Positions 52,812-61,720 of a stretch of 64,000 nucleotides of DNA are shown one piece after another. The stretch comes from Halocatena salina (GTDB lineage Archaea; Halobacteriota; Halobacteria; Halobacteriales; Haloarculaceae). A program made the translations under genes and the position numbers. The notes below the pieces were generated by a model that saw nothing but the letters and a program-made list of their open reading frames with translations, ran no database searches and was not told where the DNA came from. The stretch covers positions 124,001 to 188,000 of the forward strand of contig NZ_CP096022.1 of the NCBI RefSeq assembly GCF_023115355.1. Direction: 5' to 3'. Each line of letters opens with the position of its first letter. Position 1 is the stretch's first letter.

Positions 52812-53321
52812 CCCAAGAGCGTTCGGGCCGACCGCCAGTGCGAACCGAGCGACGTCTTCTACGTTGGCAAGGGGGGCAAAACGGTCTTCGAGGGAGAGAA
52901 AGCGGTCAAGCAGGACTTCTATGTCAACACGTTCTACGAGCTCCCGTTTTCGTCGTGCCTCTACGACGAGATACTGTTCGTCGAGGACTGGGGTTTGGGC
53001 TCCTACCACACGTCCGTGAGTTTTCCGACCGGCGAAATGCTACTCACTGACCCAGACCAGTTCGGGATCGAATGGGGATGGGACTTCGAGAAAGACGAGA
53101 TCGATCCGGACGCCACGTACGTCTCAGAAACCAGATCCTCCATGTTTTGGCGGTTCGATGGGGACGCCAAGCTGATTGGGGAGGAAGTCTTCAACCGGAA
53201 GCCCGACACCGTGCGGAAGGCCAATGACGACGACATCATCATGACCAAAGAGAAACGGACCGAGATTACAAAGCAGTACTGGCCTGAAGAGATCAAGGCA
53301 GAACTCGAGGCGGAGACGTGA
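52812..53321 (+). pseudogene. 5'-truncated NTF2/SnoaL-like protein
   Basis: The frame is open from well upstream but no start codon precedes 52995, while coding character already begins near 52850 (DVFYVGKGGKTVFEGEKAVK, then CLYDEILFVEDWGLGSYHTS). The second part, from the ATG at 52995, reads PTGEMLLTDPDQFGIEWGWD and ends YWPEEIKAELEAET. The alternating strands and length fit an NTF2-like/SnoaL-like small domain, a fold often found with P450 pathways. The 5' end has been lost at the junction with the P450-2 promoter. The family call is tentative. Confidence 0.45.
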
Positions 53322-53733
53322 TCGGGCGCCTACAACTGTGCACCTACTGGTCATGTAGATAATACTTCTGCAAGCAGATGATTTCAAAAATGAGTGCTCC
53401 GAACCGTCGATTTCTCATCGACGCGCACCGGCGGTACCTGCTGATGGCTGTTACGACGAGTATCCCACGCTGGTAACCCGTGCCGCGAATTCCGTCATGG
53501 AGAATATTCGAATGGACGTACCTGCCAGGAGACACAGCAGCCCACCGATCCGTTACAGATGTAAAACCGTAATTTCGGGTTATCAATGGTGAAAATCAGC
53601 TCAGCTCAATTCCGCTTTGCGGAACGGACAGTCAAACAACCCATATTATGAATGACACACTAATCTGTTGCCATTCAGTGGCCTATATTCCGCAGCACGA
53701 AAAATATTAGAAGTTAGGTATCATATCGCATTT
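53322..53733. other. Upstream region of the IclR regulator
   Basis: About 410 bases without a gene. It contains a coding-like relic at about 53483-53526 (CREFRHGEYSNGR), which resembles 57388-57432 (WPEFRHEVYSNGR). It also has the palindrome 53610-53624 and the AT-rich element TATTCCGCAGCACGAAAAAT at 53686, whose second half resembles TTCCGCACGAAAAGTATT near 57524. Confidence 0.5.
53610..53624. promoter_or_regulatory. IclR-type operator palindrome
   Basis: TTCCGCTTTGCGGAA: six-base arms TTCCGC/GCGGAA around a three-base centre, 110 bases upstream of the IclR ATG. IclR proteins bind palindromes of this size. A half-site TTCCGC recurs at 53689-53694 within the promoter. Autoregulation is the simplest reading. 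Confidence 0.55.
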
Positions 53734-54504
53734 ATGGCTGGACGATCTGCGACAGACGGGGGAGTGAAATCCGACGAGACGCTCTTTTCGATCATCGAGG
53801 CGTTGCAATCGGGGGCGTGGACCGGCGTCTCGGAGATCGCTAGAGAGATCGACGTAGCCAACAGCACCGTACACCGTCACTTGCAGTCGCTGCTGACCCA
53901 TGAGTTCGTCGTTGAGCACAACGGTCGGTACCGGCTGGGCTATCGGTTCCTAGAACTTGGAGGAGCAGTTAGGTCGAGCGACGACCTCGTCAATCAGGTT
54001 CGACCGGTGGTTACCGATCTCGCGACAGAAACCGGCGAGACAGTTCACTTCATTATCGAGGAGCACGGCCGTGGGATCGTTGTCTATCATGAGGCAGGAG
54101 CGAACGCTACCCCTGTAGTCGTTTCTACCGGGGCACGCTTTCCTCTACATACCAGTGCTGCGGGCAAAGCGATCATGGCCGAGCTCTCGGACGAACGCAT
54201 ACACGACATCGTCGATCGACACGGCCTCAACGCGCTCACAGACCGGACCATCACGGACGAGGAAAAGCTGTTTGCGGAGTTGGAGACGGTCCACGAGCAA
54301 GGTATCGCGTTCAATCGTGGTGAGAACAACGAGGTGGCCCGCGGCGTGGGGGCCGCGATCATCCGGCCGAACGGCGAGGTCCTCGGCGGCCTGACCATCG
54401 TGGGCCCCCCTCACCGAATGTCGGGCGAACGCTTTGAGGAGGAGATTCCAGCGTTGATTCACAGCACTTGTCAGGAGTTCGAGGTTCTCGTTACCCACCT
54501 GTAG
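53734..54504 (+). CDS. IclR family transcriptional regulator
   Basis: A 256-residue regulator. The ATG at 53734 gives MAGRSATDGGVKSDETLFSI, then the winged helix VSEIAREIDVANSTVHRHLQ and SLLTHEFVVEHNGRYRLGYR. The C-terminal ligand-binding domain has TGETVHFIIEEHGRGIVVYH, SAAGKAIMAELSDERI and GVGAAIIRPNGEVLGGLTIV. Haloarchaeal IclR proteins control catabolic genes for aromatic compounds, organic acids and sugars. It is convergent with the SDR gene and probably controls that and the acyl-CoA ligase. Confidence 0.93.
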   Translation: MAGRSATDGGVKSDETLFSIIEALQSGAWTGVSEIAREIDVANSTVHRHLQSLLTHEFVVEHNGRYRLGYRFLELGGAVRSSDDLVNQVRPVVTDLATETGETVHFIIEEHGRGIVVYHEAGANATPVVVSTGARFPLHTSAAGKAIMAELSDERIHDIVDRHGLNALTDRTITDEEKLFAELETVHEQGIAFNRGENNEVARGVGAAIIRPNGEVLGGLTIVGPPHRMSGERFEEEIPALIHSTCQEFEVLVTHL

Positions 54505-54561
54505 CGACTATCCGGGCGCTATGGGCTGCGCTATCGGCGAGAAAACGTGGCGACGAGGCAG

Positions 54562-55332
54562 TTAGTCCGCAGCCTGACCCCCGTCAACGGGGACGGTGTG
54601 GCCAGTGACGTAGCTGGCGTCCTCCGAACAGAGGAAAGCGACGACGCCGGCCATCTCCGCCGGTTTCGCGCCGCGATCCATCGGTACCTCGGTCATCGCG
54701 TCCATGCTAAAGGGCAGCGATTCGACGTCATCAGCCATTTTCAGGTTCGTAGCGATGTTCGTCTCGGTGGGTCCCGGTGCGATGGCATTGATTCGGACGC
54801 CTCGTGTGGCATACTCCAAAGCGACCGTTTTCGTGAGACCGACGACGCCGTGCTTACTGGCCGAATAACTCGCCAGTCCAGGCATGCCGACCAATCCGGA
54901 TTCCGAGGCTGTGTTGACGATTGCTCCACCGCCGTGCTCAACCATGACGGGAAGCTCCGCCCGCAGACACGTCCAGACACCCTTCAGGTTGATGTCGAGC
55001 AGACGATCCCACGCGGCCTCGTCAACGTCGGTGACGTCTTCAAAGCTCGTGAGGATGCCGGCGTTGTTGTGCGCGAAATCTAAACCGCCATAGGTGTCGA
55101 CGGCGACATCGACCATGGCCTCGACCGACGCCGGATCGGTAACATCAGCTTCGACAAACGTCGCCTCACCGCCGTCGTCATCGATCAGTTTGGCCGTCTT
55201 GTGGCCGCTATCGGTATCGATGTCCGCGATCACAACCGATACCCCTTCCTCAGCGAACCGCTGGGCAGTCGCGCGGCCGATACCCGATCCAGCACCAGTA
55301 ACTACAGCTGTCTTCCCATCAAGTCCTCTCAT
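54562..55332 (-). CDS. Short-chain dehydrogenase/reductase (FabG-like)
   Basis: A 256-residue classical SDR. It has [15 protein letters not shown], the acid after the second strand (IADIDTD, NAD-type), NNAGILTSF, the catalytic Ser in [10 protein letters not shown] and YxxxK in YSASKHG. The end [11 protein letters not shown] is normal. The ATG at 55332 was chosen over one 22 codons upstream because the domain begins [13 protein letters not shown]. It is 163 bases downstream of the acyl-CoA ligase on the same strand and may be in its operon. It could oxidise the alcohol made by a P450. Confidence 0.92.
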   Translation of the reverse strand: MRGLDGKTAVVTGAGSGIGRATAQRFAEEGVSVVIADIDTDSGHKTAKLIDDDGGEATFVEADVTDPASVEAMVDVAVDTYGGLDFAHNNAGILTSFEDVTDVDEAAWDRLLDINLKGVWTCLRAELPVMVEHGGGAIVNTASESGLVGMPGLASYSASKHGVVGLTKTVALEYATRGVRINAIAPGPTETNIATNLKMADDVESLPFSMDAMTEVPMDRGAKPAEMAGVVAFLCSEDASYVTGHTVPVDGGQAAD

Positions 55333-55495
55333 GATCGAAATCCGAGTTGAACTTTCAACCAAAGCCTCATAAACGTCTAGGGATCGCCGATCCCACAACC
55401 CACTCGGTGGGCCGGGCAGCGGAGTAACGCGAACACCACCCCCTGTTACATGCCGCGGATCACGGCTCCGAACGCCGCCATCCTAATCACGGCAC

Positions 55496-57115
55496 TCAAT
55501 CGCTCTGGCGGTCCTGTTCCTGTTTTCGCAGCTGAATCCGGCGTATTTTCCCGCTAGACGTCTTCGGGAGTTCCTCGACGAACTCGATGCGGCGAGGATA
55601 CTTGTAGGGCGCCGTCTCTTTTTTCGTGTGATTCTGGATCTCCTCTGCGAGTTCGTCATCCCCTCGGTGCTCGTCTCGAAGCACGATGTACGCCTTCACG
55701 ACGTTCCCGCGCTCGTCGTGAGGACTCGCAACGGCGGCAGCCTCGGCGACTGCCTCATGTCCGATGAGCGCGTCCTCGACTTCGAACGGTCCGATGCGGT
55801 AACCAGCCGAGAGGATGATATCGTCGGCCCGACCCTCGAAGAAGAAGTAGCCGTCCTCATCACGGGAAGCAAGATCTCCAGTCCGATAATACGTTCCGCC
55901 GAACGTCTTCCTGTCGAGATCGGGGTTTTCGTAGTATCCATCGAAAATGCCTGGACAATCGACAGGGACAGCGATCTCGCCTATTTCGCCGATCTCGACC
56001 TCGTCTTCCTCTTGGGTATCGATGATGATCGTTCCGAGCCCGGGCGTCGGCTTCCCCATGGAGCCGGGCTTGACGTCGATGCCCGGATAGTTCGATACGA
56101 GTGCGACGGTCTCGGTCTGTCCGTAGCCGTCGCGTGGCGTGACACCGAACGCCTCCTCGAACGCCTCGATAGGTTCGCGGTTCAACGGCTCGCCCGCCGA
56201 GAGCGCGTCGGTCAGTTCGAGATCCCAATTCGAGAGGTTTTCCTGGGTAAACATGCGGTACTGCGTGGGAACGGCACAGAGCTTCGTGACGCCCTCGTCA
56301 GCCATGATATCGAGGAAGGTTTCGGGTTCGAACTCACCCTCATAGAGGAGTTGGGTAGCGCCCGAGGTCACACCGACGCCGACCGGACTCCAGAACCACT
56401 TTGCCCACCCCGTACCCGTGGTCGCCCACATGAGCTCGTCATCCACGTCGGTGCTTTCGTCGAATCCCCACCAATGTGGGCCGTTCACGGCATTAAACGC
56501 ATGCATCCACCGATGCTTGTGCATGACAGGTTTGGGCTGTCCGGTCGTCCCGGAGGTGTAATTGATGCTCATCGGATCCTCAGCGGTGAGATCGGGACCA
56601 TCGTGGCTGGTGGACTCGCCGTTCAGGAGGGCATCGAAGGCCTGCCACTCTCCGGGTCCGCCGTCTAGTGCGATGAACGTGTCTAAAGGCGTCTCATCTA
56701 GTACTGGCTCTACCATATCCGTCAGGTGTTCGTGACAGACGATGGTGGTCGCTTCGCAGTCGTTAGCCCGGAACTGGATGTCTTTCGGTCGTAGCTGCGA
56801 CGAACACGGTACGAGGAGCGCCCCACGTTTCAATACGCCGAACTGGATGGCGAAAGCGTCCGGATGACGAGGAAACAGATGCATGACGCGGTCGCCTTTC
56901 CCGACGTTGAGGTCGGCGAGCGCATTCGCGAACCGGTTCATGTCGTCTCGGAGATCTCCGTACGTTCGCTCGGCTGCTGTCCCTTGCTCGTCGCGATAGA
57001 TTACTGCGACACGATCTTCGAACGACGCGGCGTGGTCCTCAACGACAGCCGGTAGGTTGTAGTCTGTTGGAATATCCCACTCGAACTCGGCCACGTTGGG
57101 GTCGTGTTCGTCCAT
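55496..57115 (-). CDS. AMP-forming acyl-CoA ligase
   Basis: A 539-residue adenylate-forming enzyme that activates a carboxylic acid to its CoA thioester. The P-loop-like motif is INYTSGTTGQPKPVMHKH, the adenine-binding A5 motif is RDGYGQTET, A7 is YRTGDLASRDEDGYFFFEGR and the C-terminal catalytic Lys is in LPKTSSGKIRR. It is closest to medium-chain or aryl acyl-CoA synthetases (WWGFDESTDVDDELMWATTG). The ATG at 57115 is preferred to one 8 codons upstream. It would supply CoA esters for the pathway whose first steps may be the P450s. Confidence 0.93.
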   Translation of the reverse strand: MDEHDPNVAEFEWDIPTDYNLPAVVEDHAASFEDRVAVIYRDEQGTAAERTYGDLRDDMNRFANALADLNVGKGDRVMHLFPRHPDAFAIQFGVLKRGALLVPCSSQLRPKDIQFRANDCEATTIVCHEHLTDMVEPVLDETPLDTFIALDGGPGEWQAFDALLNGESTSHDGPDLTAEDPMSINYTSGTTGQPKPVMHKHRWMHAFNAVNGPHWWGFDESTDVDDELMWATTGTGWAKWFWSPVGVGVTSGATQLLYEGEFEPETFLDIMADEGVTKLCAVPTQYRMFTQENLSNWDLELTDALSAGEPLNREPIEAFEEAFGVTPRDGYGQTETVALVSNYPGIDVKPGSMGKPTPGLGTIIIDTQEEDEVEIGEIGEIAVPVDCPGIFDGYYENPDLDRKTFGGTYYRTGDLASRDEDGYFFFEGRADDIILSAGYRIGPFEVEDALIGHEAVAEAAAVASPHDERGNVVKAYIVLRDEHRGDDELAEEIQNHTKKETAPYKYPRRIEFVEELPKTSSGKIRRIQLRKQEQDRQSD

Positions 57116-58187
57116 ATGAGGAATGATAGACAGTAGCACTTAATACTTGCTCCACACATGCAAATTACATATTGGGGATACTCCGGGGGAACGGATGGTA
57201 TTGAACAGTATCGCGGGTACGTTCTTCGCCGCTCGGTAAAGGCGTTACACTCAAACGACAGAACAGTGTTCGGCCGAATATGCGTATAAGGGCACCCAGC
57301 AGCCGATTAGATGGGTCGCTCGGTGCTCACACACCGGCAGTAGTCCGCCGATAGTCCTTGTGACGGACCCCAACTTCCGACCCCACGACCGTTGGCCCGA
57401 ATTCCGCCACGAGGTATATTCGAATGGACGCGCTAAACCGCTTTCACTTCGTGGAACGAATTGGCAAATCACCTCGCCGTTACAGACAACCACAAGTCAA
57501 ATAGCACTATTCCACAGCGGGTGTTCCGCACGAAAAGTATTGGTCGTATTTCAAATCGGTCTATGGTTTGTTTCTGGCCGTCTCGACCAAGTATGATTAC
57601 AGACGTACGTCTGTAACCCGAGAGCGATCGCTGTTCTGAGTCGGGCAAGGTATGACGACCACAAGTAGACCGATAAGTCCCAGTTGCCGAAACTACAGTG
57701 GGCACCGATCGAACGTCTACGACGATCGCATCGCGTATCGCATCTTCGGGACAGTTCATCCGTCATTACCGAATGGATCAGTGCAATATGAGTGGACGGT
57801 AGCCTCCTGATGATCTGGTTGCGATCGTTCAGCTCTGAGAAGCCCATACGAGGCCACTGGTGGGACTTTTTGTCCGCCCCTATACAGCTCGGGATCCGTA
57901 ACTCGATAGATCTACATCATAACTTAATTAATGTAATAATGTAATCATACAAATAAACTGAGTTTACTATCCGATTATACCGGACAGCTACGAGCCGGTC
58001 GTGGTGACAGTGACACCGTTCGTAATACCTCAAACACGACGTTGACTTCCCTTTTCGAAGGGAACACTGTGTAGGGGCAATGCGCTCGTTCAATCTCGTC
58101 ACGAATATCCGTACACAGTTTAGAGAACTCACCGGTATGTTCGTCGACGACCTCCCTCGTCTTGCTACGGGTCGTCGGCAGCTCCCG
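57116..58187. other. Intergenic region with relic of an IclR-type promoter
   Basis: About 1.07 kb without an intact gene. The GTG ORF at 57360-57596 begins MTDPNFRPHDRWPEFRHEVY and continues SNGRAKPLSLRGTNW; part of it recurs near 53483. Downstream of that segment, TTCCGCACGAAAAGTATT at about 57524 resembles the IclR promoter element near 53691. So this is a diverged duplicate of the region before the IclR gene. The stretch 57915-57965 is strongly AT-rich. ORFs at 57469-57847 lack coding character. Confidence 0.45.
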
Positions 58188-58937
58188 TTACCAGTTCAGA
58201 ACCGCAGCTATCGCCTCATCAGCGTCGCCGGTGGGCGAGAATTCACAGCCGACGTAACCATCGTATCCCGTCTCCTCGATCGCCTCGAAGATGTTCTTGT
58301 AGTCGAGTTCACCAGTTCCCGGTTCGTGCCGACCCGGAACGTCGGCTACGTGAAAGTGACCGATACTGTCGACGTTCTCAGTGATGTTTTGGATGATGTT
58401 ACCCTCAGAGATCTGTTGGTGATAAATATCATAGAGCAATCTGATGTTCGGTGAGCCGACGGTGTCGATGATCTCGTATCCTTCCTCGGACGTTTCGAGG
58501 TAGTGCTCCGGATGGTCGACCGCCGTATTCAGTGGTTCCAGAACCAGCGTCACCCCCGCCGCTTCAGCGTCAGGCGTGACCCGAGAGAGGATGTCGACGA
58601 TAGAATCGCGCTGTGTCGTCCGATCCAGTCCGTCCTGATCCGGACCGGTCGTCACGATGAGTGAGGGAACCCCGAGGGTGACTGCCGTTTCGATCGACTC
58701 CCGAATGGTCTCGACGGCGTCGCCGGCTGCGCTGGGATCGGTGAGTGTTCCGCCTGCGACGCAGCTGACGATCGGAATATTCGCAGCGGCAGCGGCGTTC
58801 TCGATTTTATCGAGGTCCTTTCCACGCCAGTCCCAGAATTCGACGGCGTCGGCACCCGCCTCGGCGGCCCGCGTAATTCTCTCGTGGAACGGCTCGTCGT
58901 CGTACACCATCTCTATGCAGATGGAAATGTTCGGCAT
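58188..58937 (-). CDS. Hydroxypyruvate isomerase-like TIM-barrel protein
   Basis: A 249-residue xylose-isomerase-like barrel of the Hyi type. It has DAVEFWDWRGKDLDKIENAA, VTLVLEPLNTAVDHPEHYLE with the metal-binding Glu, LLYDIYHQQISEGNIIQNI with Asp and His ligands, and a final GYVGCEFSPTGDADEA. Hyi enzymes interconvert hydroxypyruvate and tartronate semialdehyde; relatives act on other keto sugars. The ATG directly follows the upstream dehydrogenase stop (58937/58938), so the two are co-translated. The pair suggests oxidation and isomerisation of a sugar or polyol. Confidence 0.9.
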   Translation of the reverse strand: MPNISICIEMVYDDEPFHERITRAAEAGADAVEFWDWRGKDLDKIENAAAAANIPIVSCVAGGTLTDPSAAGDAVETIRESIETAVTLGVPSLIVTTGPDQDGLDRTTQRDSIVDILSRVTPDAEAAGVTLVLEPLNTAVDHPEHYLETSEEGYEIIDTVGSPNIRLLYDIYHQQISEGNIIQNITENVDSIGHFHVADVPGRHEPGTGELDYKNIFEAIEETGYDGYVGCEFSPTGDADEAIAAVLNW

Positions 58938-60041
58938 TTACTCTCCCTCCGCCGATACGGGAGCCAGTGCGCCAGATTCAACCATCGCTTCGAGTGGGTT
59001 GTCGTCGATGTTCAGCGGGAGATCGACTCGACCGCGGCGGCGAGCGGACTCCCACGTAGCGAAGATCAGCTCGGTCGCGTTCAGCGCATTCTCCGCGCCA
59101 AGTTCCGGTTTCTCACCAGCCTTGAGGCAGCGAACGTTTTCGGCGATGGCGCGGTCGATGAACTCCCAACTGTGCAGGCCGTCATCGGTCTCGACTGCCT
59201 TCCACTCCTCGTCGCCGGCACGGCGGATTCGCAGCGTCGGTAACTCCTCGTCCTCGGCGGAGGGACCGAGTTCGATCGTGCCACGGGTACCGGTCAGGCG
59301 ATGGTGACAGCCGACGGCGTTTGCTGGGCCCCTGCCATCAGTGCTGTCGCTCGTTCCGAGACCATTGACACCGTTCTCGTACTCCCAGAGAACGACGGCC
59401 TGATTCTTGTTGTGCGAACCGAAGAGAATGTTCTCCTCGCTGTACTCGATCTGACCGAGTGCCCAGTCGCCGGGCACCTCGTCGTTAAAGTAGTTACAGA
59501 GATCAAAGGAGTGAGATCCGTAATCGAAGATGCCGGCTGGAGAGGCGAATTCGATTCGCTCGAGGTCGCCGATCGCACCACTGTCGAGCAATTCCTTTGC
59601 CGTTCTGACCGCGTCACTGAACCGCCGCTGGTGGTTGAACGTTAACTGGACATCATGACGACTTGCTTCCTGGACCATCAGGCGCGCCCCGCCGTAACTG
59701 TCGGCCATCGGTTTCTCGCAGTGAATCGCCTCGACGACGCCCGACCGAATGCAGTCGATCGCGATCCAAGCATGGACCGCAGGAGGTACACACAGTGAGA
59801 CGATGTCAGGGTTGACCGCCTCGAACAGTTCGTCATACGCCTCGAAGACGTTTTCCCCATGAATGTCGAACGCCTCGGCGAACGTTTCAGCGTTCTCGCG
59901 AACGATGTCCGCACACGCGATGAGGTCGCACTCCGGATGGCTTTCGTAGGCAGTAGCGTGATGATAGGCCATCGCGTAGCCGTCTCCATCGGGAGCATCC
60001 GGTTCTGTGCCGGTACCGATAACAGCGACTCGGTAAGACAT
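58938..60041 (-). CDS. Gfo/Idh/MocA family oxidoreductase
   Basis: A 367-residue NAD(P)-dependent dehydrogenase. The Rossmann start is YRVAVIGTGTEPDAPDGDGY, with an insertion of several residues (EPDAPDGDG) in the usual glycine loop. The family signature is HCEKPMADSYGGARLM. The C-terminal domain has DSGAIGDLERIEFASPAGIF and DYGSHSFDLCNYF with the catalytic His. It would oxidise a cyclitol or sugar. A TATA-like element (AATTATTATACG) lies about 25-35 bases before the ATG. It is the first gene of a two-gene operon with the Hyi-like gene. Confidence 0.9.
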   Translation of the reverse strand: MSYRVAVIGTGTEPDAPDGDGYAMAYHHATAYESHPECDLIACADIVRENAETFAEAFDIHGENVFEAYDELFEAVNPDIVSLCVPPAVHAWIAIDCIRSGVVEAIHCEKPMADSYGGARLMVQEASRHDVQLTFNHQRRFSDAVRTAKELLDSGAIGDLERIEFASPAGIFDYGSHSFDLCNYFNDEVPGDWALGQIEYSEENILFGSHNKNQAVVLWEYENGVNGLGTSDSTDGRGPANAVGCHHRLTGTRGTIELGPSAEDEELPTLRIRRAGDEEWKAVETDDGLHSWEFIDRAIAENVRCLKAGEKPELGAENALNATELIFATWESARRRGRVDLPLNIDDNPLEAMVESGALAPVSAEGE

Positions 60042-60113
60042 ACGCTTCGATAGTAGAGAGCACGTATAATAATTGTCACTGTCAAGACGTACCGGATTAG
60101 AAGGACGATACGC

Positions 60114-61280
60114 TCAGGTACGAACTGAGATCGGGAGCGTCTGTAATCCCCAAAGGGTCGGCGTCGTGATCGGGGTGCGTTCATCGGTCGTGACATCCAC
60201 ATCCGAAATTCGGTCGAAGAACACGCGAAGAACGGTTCTGGCCTCGAGTCGGGCTAATGGCGCACCCAAACAGACGTGAATACCCCTTCCAAACGTCATA
60301 TGGGGATTCGGTTTCCGTTCCGGATCGAAGGTTTCGGGATCGTCGAACTGCCGTGGATCCCTGTTCGCTGATCCAACCCATGCAACGATTCGATCACCTT
60401 CCTGAATGGTGTTGCCGTGGAGTGCAACGTCTTCGGTCGCGGTTCGTACGACGGTGTGGACCGACGGCTGATACCGCAACACTTCCTCAATCGCGGTATC
60501 GAGGTCGATAGCACCCACTCGAACGTCCGAAATGAAGTCGTGTTCGGTAAACATCCAGATGGCATTTGTCAGAAGAGTAACTGTCGTATGACTCCCGGCA
60601 AGCAACAACAGTGCACAGAAATTGTATATCTCTTCCGCAGTCATCTCTTTTCCGTCCGGTGTCGCATGAATCACCTCCGAGAGGATGTCATCCGTCGGGG
60701 TCTCCTTGCGTTCCTGAACCAATCCAGTAATGTACTCTTTTAGCTCGCGTTGGGTGTTATCGCCATCCTGTCTTACCCCCGTAAGGATCTCCCGTTTCTC
60801 TCGCGGAATACCGAGGATCTCACCGATGACGATCGCTGGAATCGGAGCTGCAAACTCCGAAGCAAAATCGAATTCGGTTCCGTCTGCGAGGATCTGATCG
60901 AGTTGTGTATGCGCTAACTCTTCGAAATTCTCCTCAAACTGACGCAGATATCCCGGTTGAAAGTATTCGTCGACGATCCCGCGAAGACGTTCATGTTCTG
61001 GGGGATCCCTGTTGATCATCGTTTCCCCGAGATCGAGCGCACTGTCCTCGCTTTCATTTCCCAGGGATATATCGTGTTCAGAGGAGAACGTGTCGAAATC
61101 GGTAAGTACGGTTTGTATATCATCGTACTGGAACATATCCCAGCACTCACGTGTTTCGTCGTATCGAACAGGAGCCGTGTCACGCATCTTCTGATACCAC
61201 GGATACGGATCCAACTGTCCTTCGGGAGAAGCGATCGGATCTGGCATGTGGTCTACAGTGAAACTCTCCGAACCATCCAT
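60114..61280 (-). CDS. Cytochrome P450 (3)
   Basis: A 388-residue P450. The start at 61280 (MDGSESFTVDHMPDPI) places LDPYPWYQKMRDTAPVRYD as in the other two P450s. The heme loop is FGRGIHVCLGAPLARLE with Cys337. The I-helix LLAGSHTTV and the ExxR in EEVLRYQPSVH are canonical. A perfect palindrome at 61282-61295 touches the start codon. It is divergent from the TetR 2 gene, which has a similar sequence in its promoter, and so is the likely regulatory target. The substrate is unknown. Confidence 0.93.
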   Translation of the reverse strand: MDGSESFTVDHMPDPIASPEGQLDPYPWYQKMRDTAPVRYDETRECWDMFQYDDIQTVLTDFDTFSSEHDISLGNESEDSALDLGETMINRDPPEHERLRGIVDEYFQPGYLRQFEENFEELAHTQLDQILADGTEFDFASEFAAPIPAIVIGEILGIPREKREILTGVRQDGDNTQRELKEYITGLVQERKETPTDDILSEVIHATPDGKEMTAEEIYNFCALLLLAGSHTTVTLLTNAIWMFTEHDFISDVRVGAIDLDTAIEEVLRYQPSVHTVVRTATEDVALHGNTIQEGDRIVAWVGSANRDPRQFDDPETFDPERKPNPHMTFGRGIHVCLGAPLARLEARTVLRVFFDRISDVDVTTDERTPITTPTLWGLQTLPISVRT

Positions 61281-61281
61281 A

Positions 61282-61295
61282 ACTGAACGTTCAGT
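61282..61295. promoter_or_regulatory. Perfect palindrome, candidate TetR operator
   Basis: ACTGAACGTTCAGT is identical to its reverse complement and lies one base upstream of the P450-3 start codon (minus strand). A 12-of-14 match, ACTGACCGTTCATT, lies at 61592-61605, close to a TATA-like TTTATCC in front of the divergent TetR 2 gene. The pair suggests repression of both genes by TetR 2. Confidence 0.65.
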
Positions 61296-61591
61296 CAGCA
61301 TCAGTGAAAAGTGTTTCGACCGTATTGATACATGTACGTTACGCTTCCCTACAGCAGCACGTCGTTTGCTGGACGCCAAAATACACTCTGGGGACATCTC
61401 GGCAGCGCCCGAGCGTTTCGTCAGCTGTCGGAGTGTGATACATGACAGAGTAACGTCTCCGGACAACTGAGTATCGAGAAGAACGAACGGTACACAAACC
61501 GTTGCCGTATCCGTGATAACGGTTGCAAACACGTTCGAAGCTCAAGTATCCAACTCATCCTCGTGATGTGTGGGACCCCAAGCTTTATCCT

Positions 61592-61605
61592 ACTGACCGT
61601 TCATT
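61592..61605. promoter_or_regulatory. Second copy of the TetR-type operator
   Basis: ACTGACCGTTCATT matches the palindrome at the P450-3 start at 12 of 14 positions. It lies 116 bases before the TetR 2 ATG, just after TTTATCCT, which could be the TATA box. This spacing implies an untranslated leader of about 100 bases, or an earlier start codon such as the one at 61640. Confidence 0.5.
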
Positions 61606-61720
61606 AAGGGTATAGAATGGGTAGTGCTATCACCTCTTTTTGTCCCTAGTGTGCAACCGCATTCGAAACGCCACACATCGTCAGACCGAACACGACCGAC
61701 AACGACGAAACTACCAACTG

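Noticed and set aside
52755-53009. N-terminal extension of P450-2 to 53009
   Set aside because: The extra 85 codons are antisense to a better-supported NTF2-like fragment, and the other two P450s also start about 25 residues before the conserved WY segment.
55628-56668. 346-residue plus-strand ORF
   Set aside because: Antisense to the acyl-CoA ligase; no motif seen.
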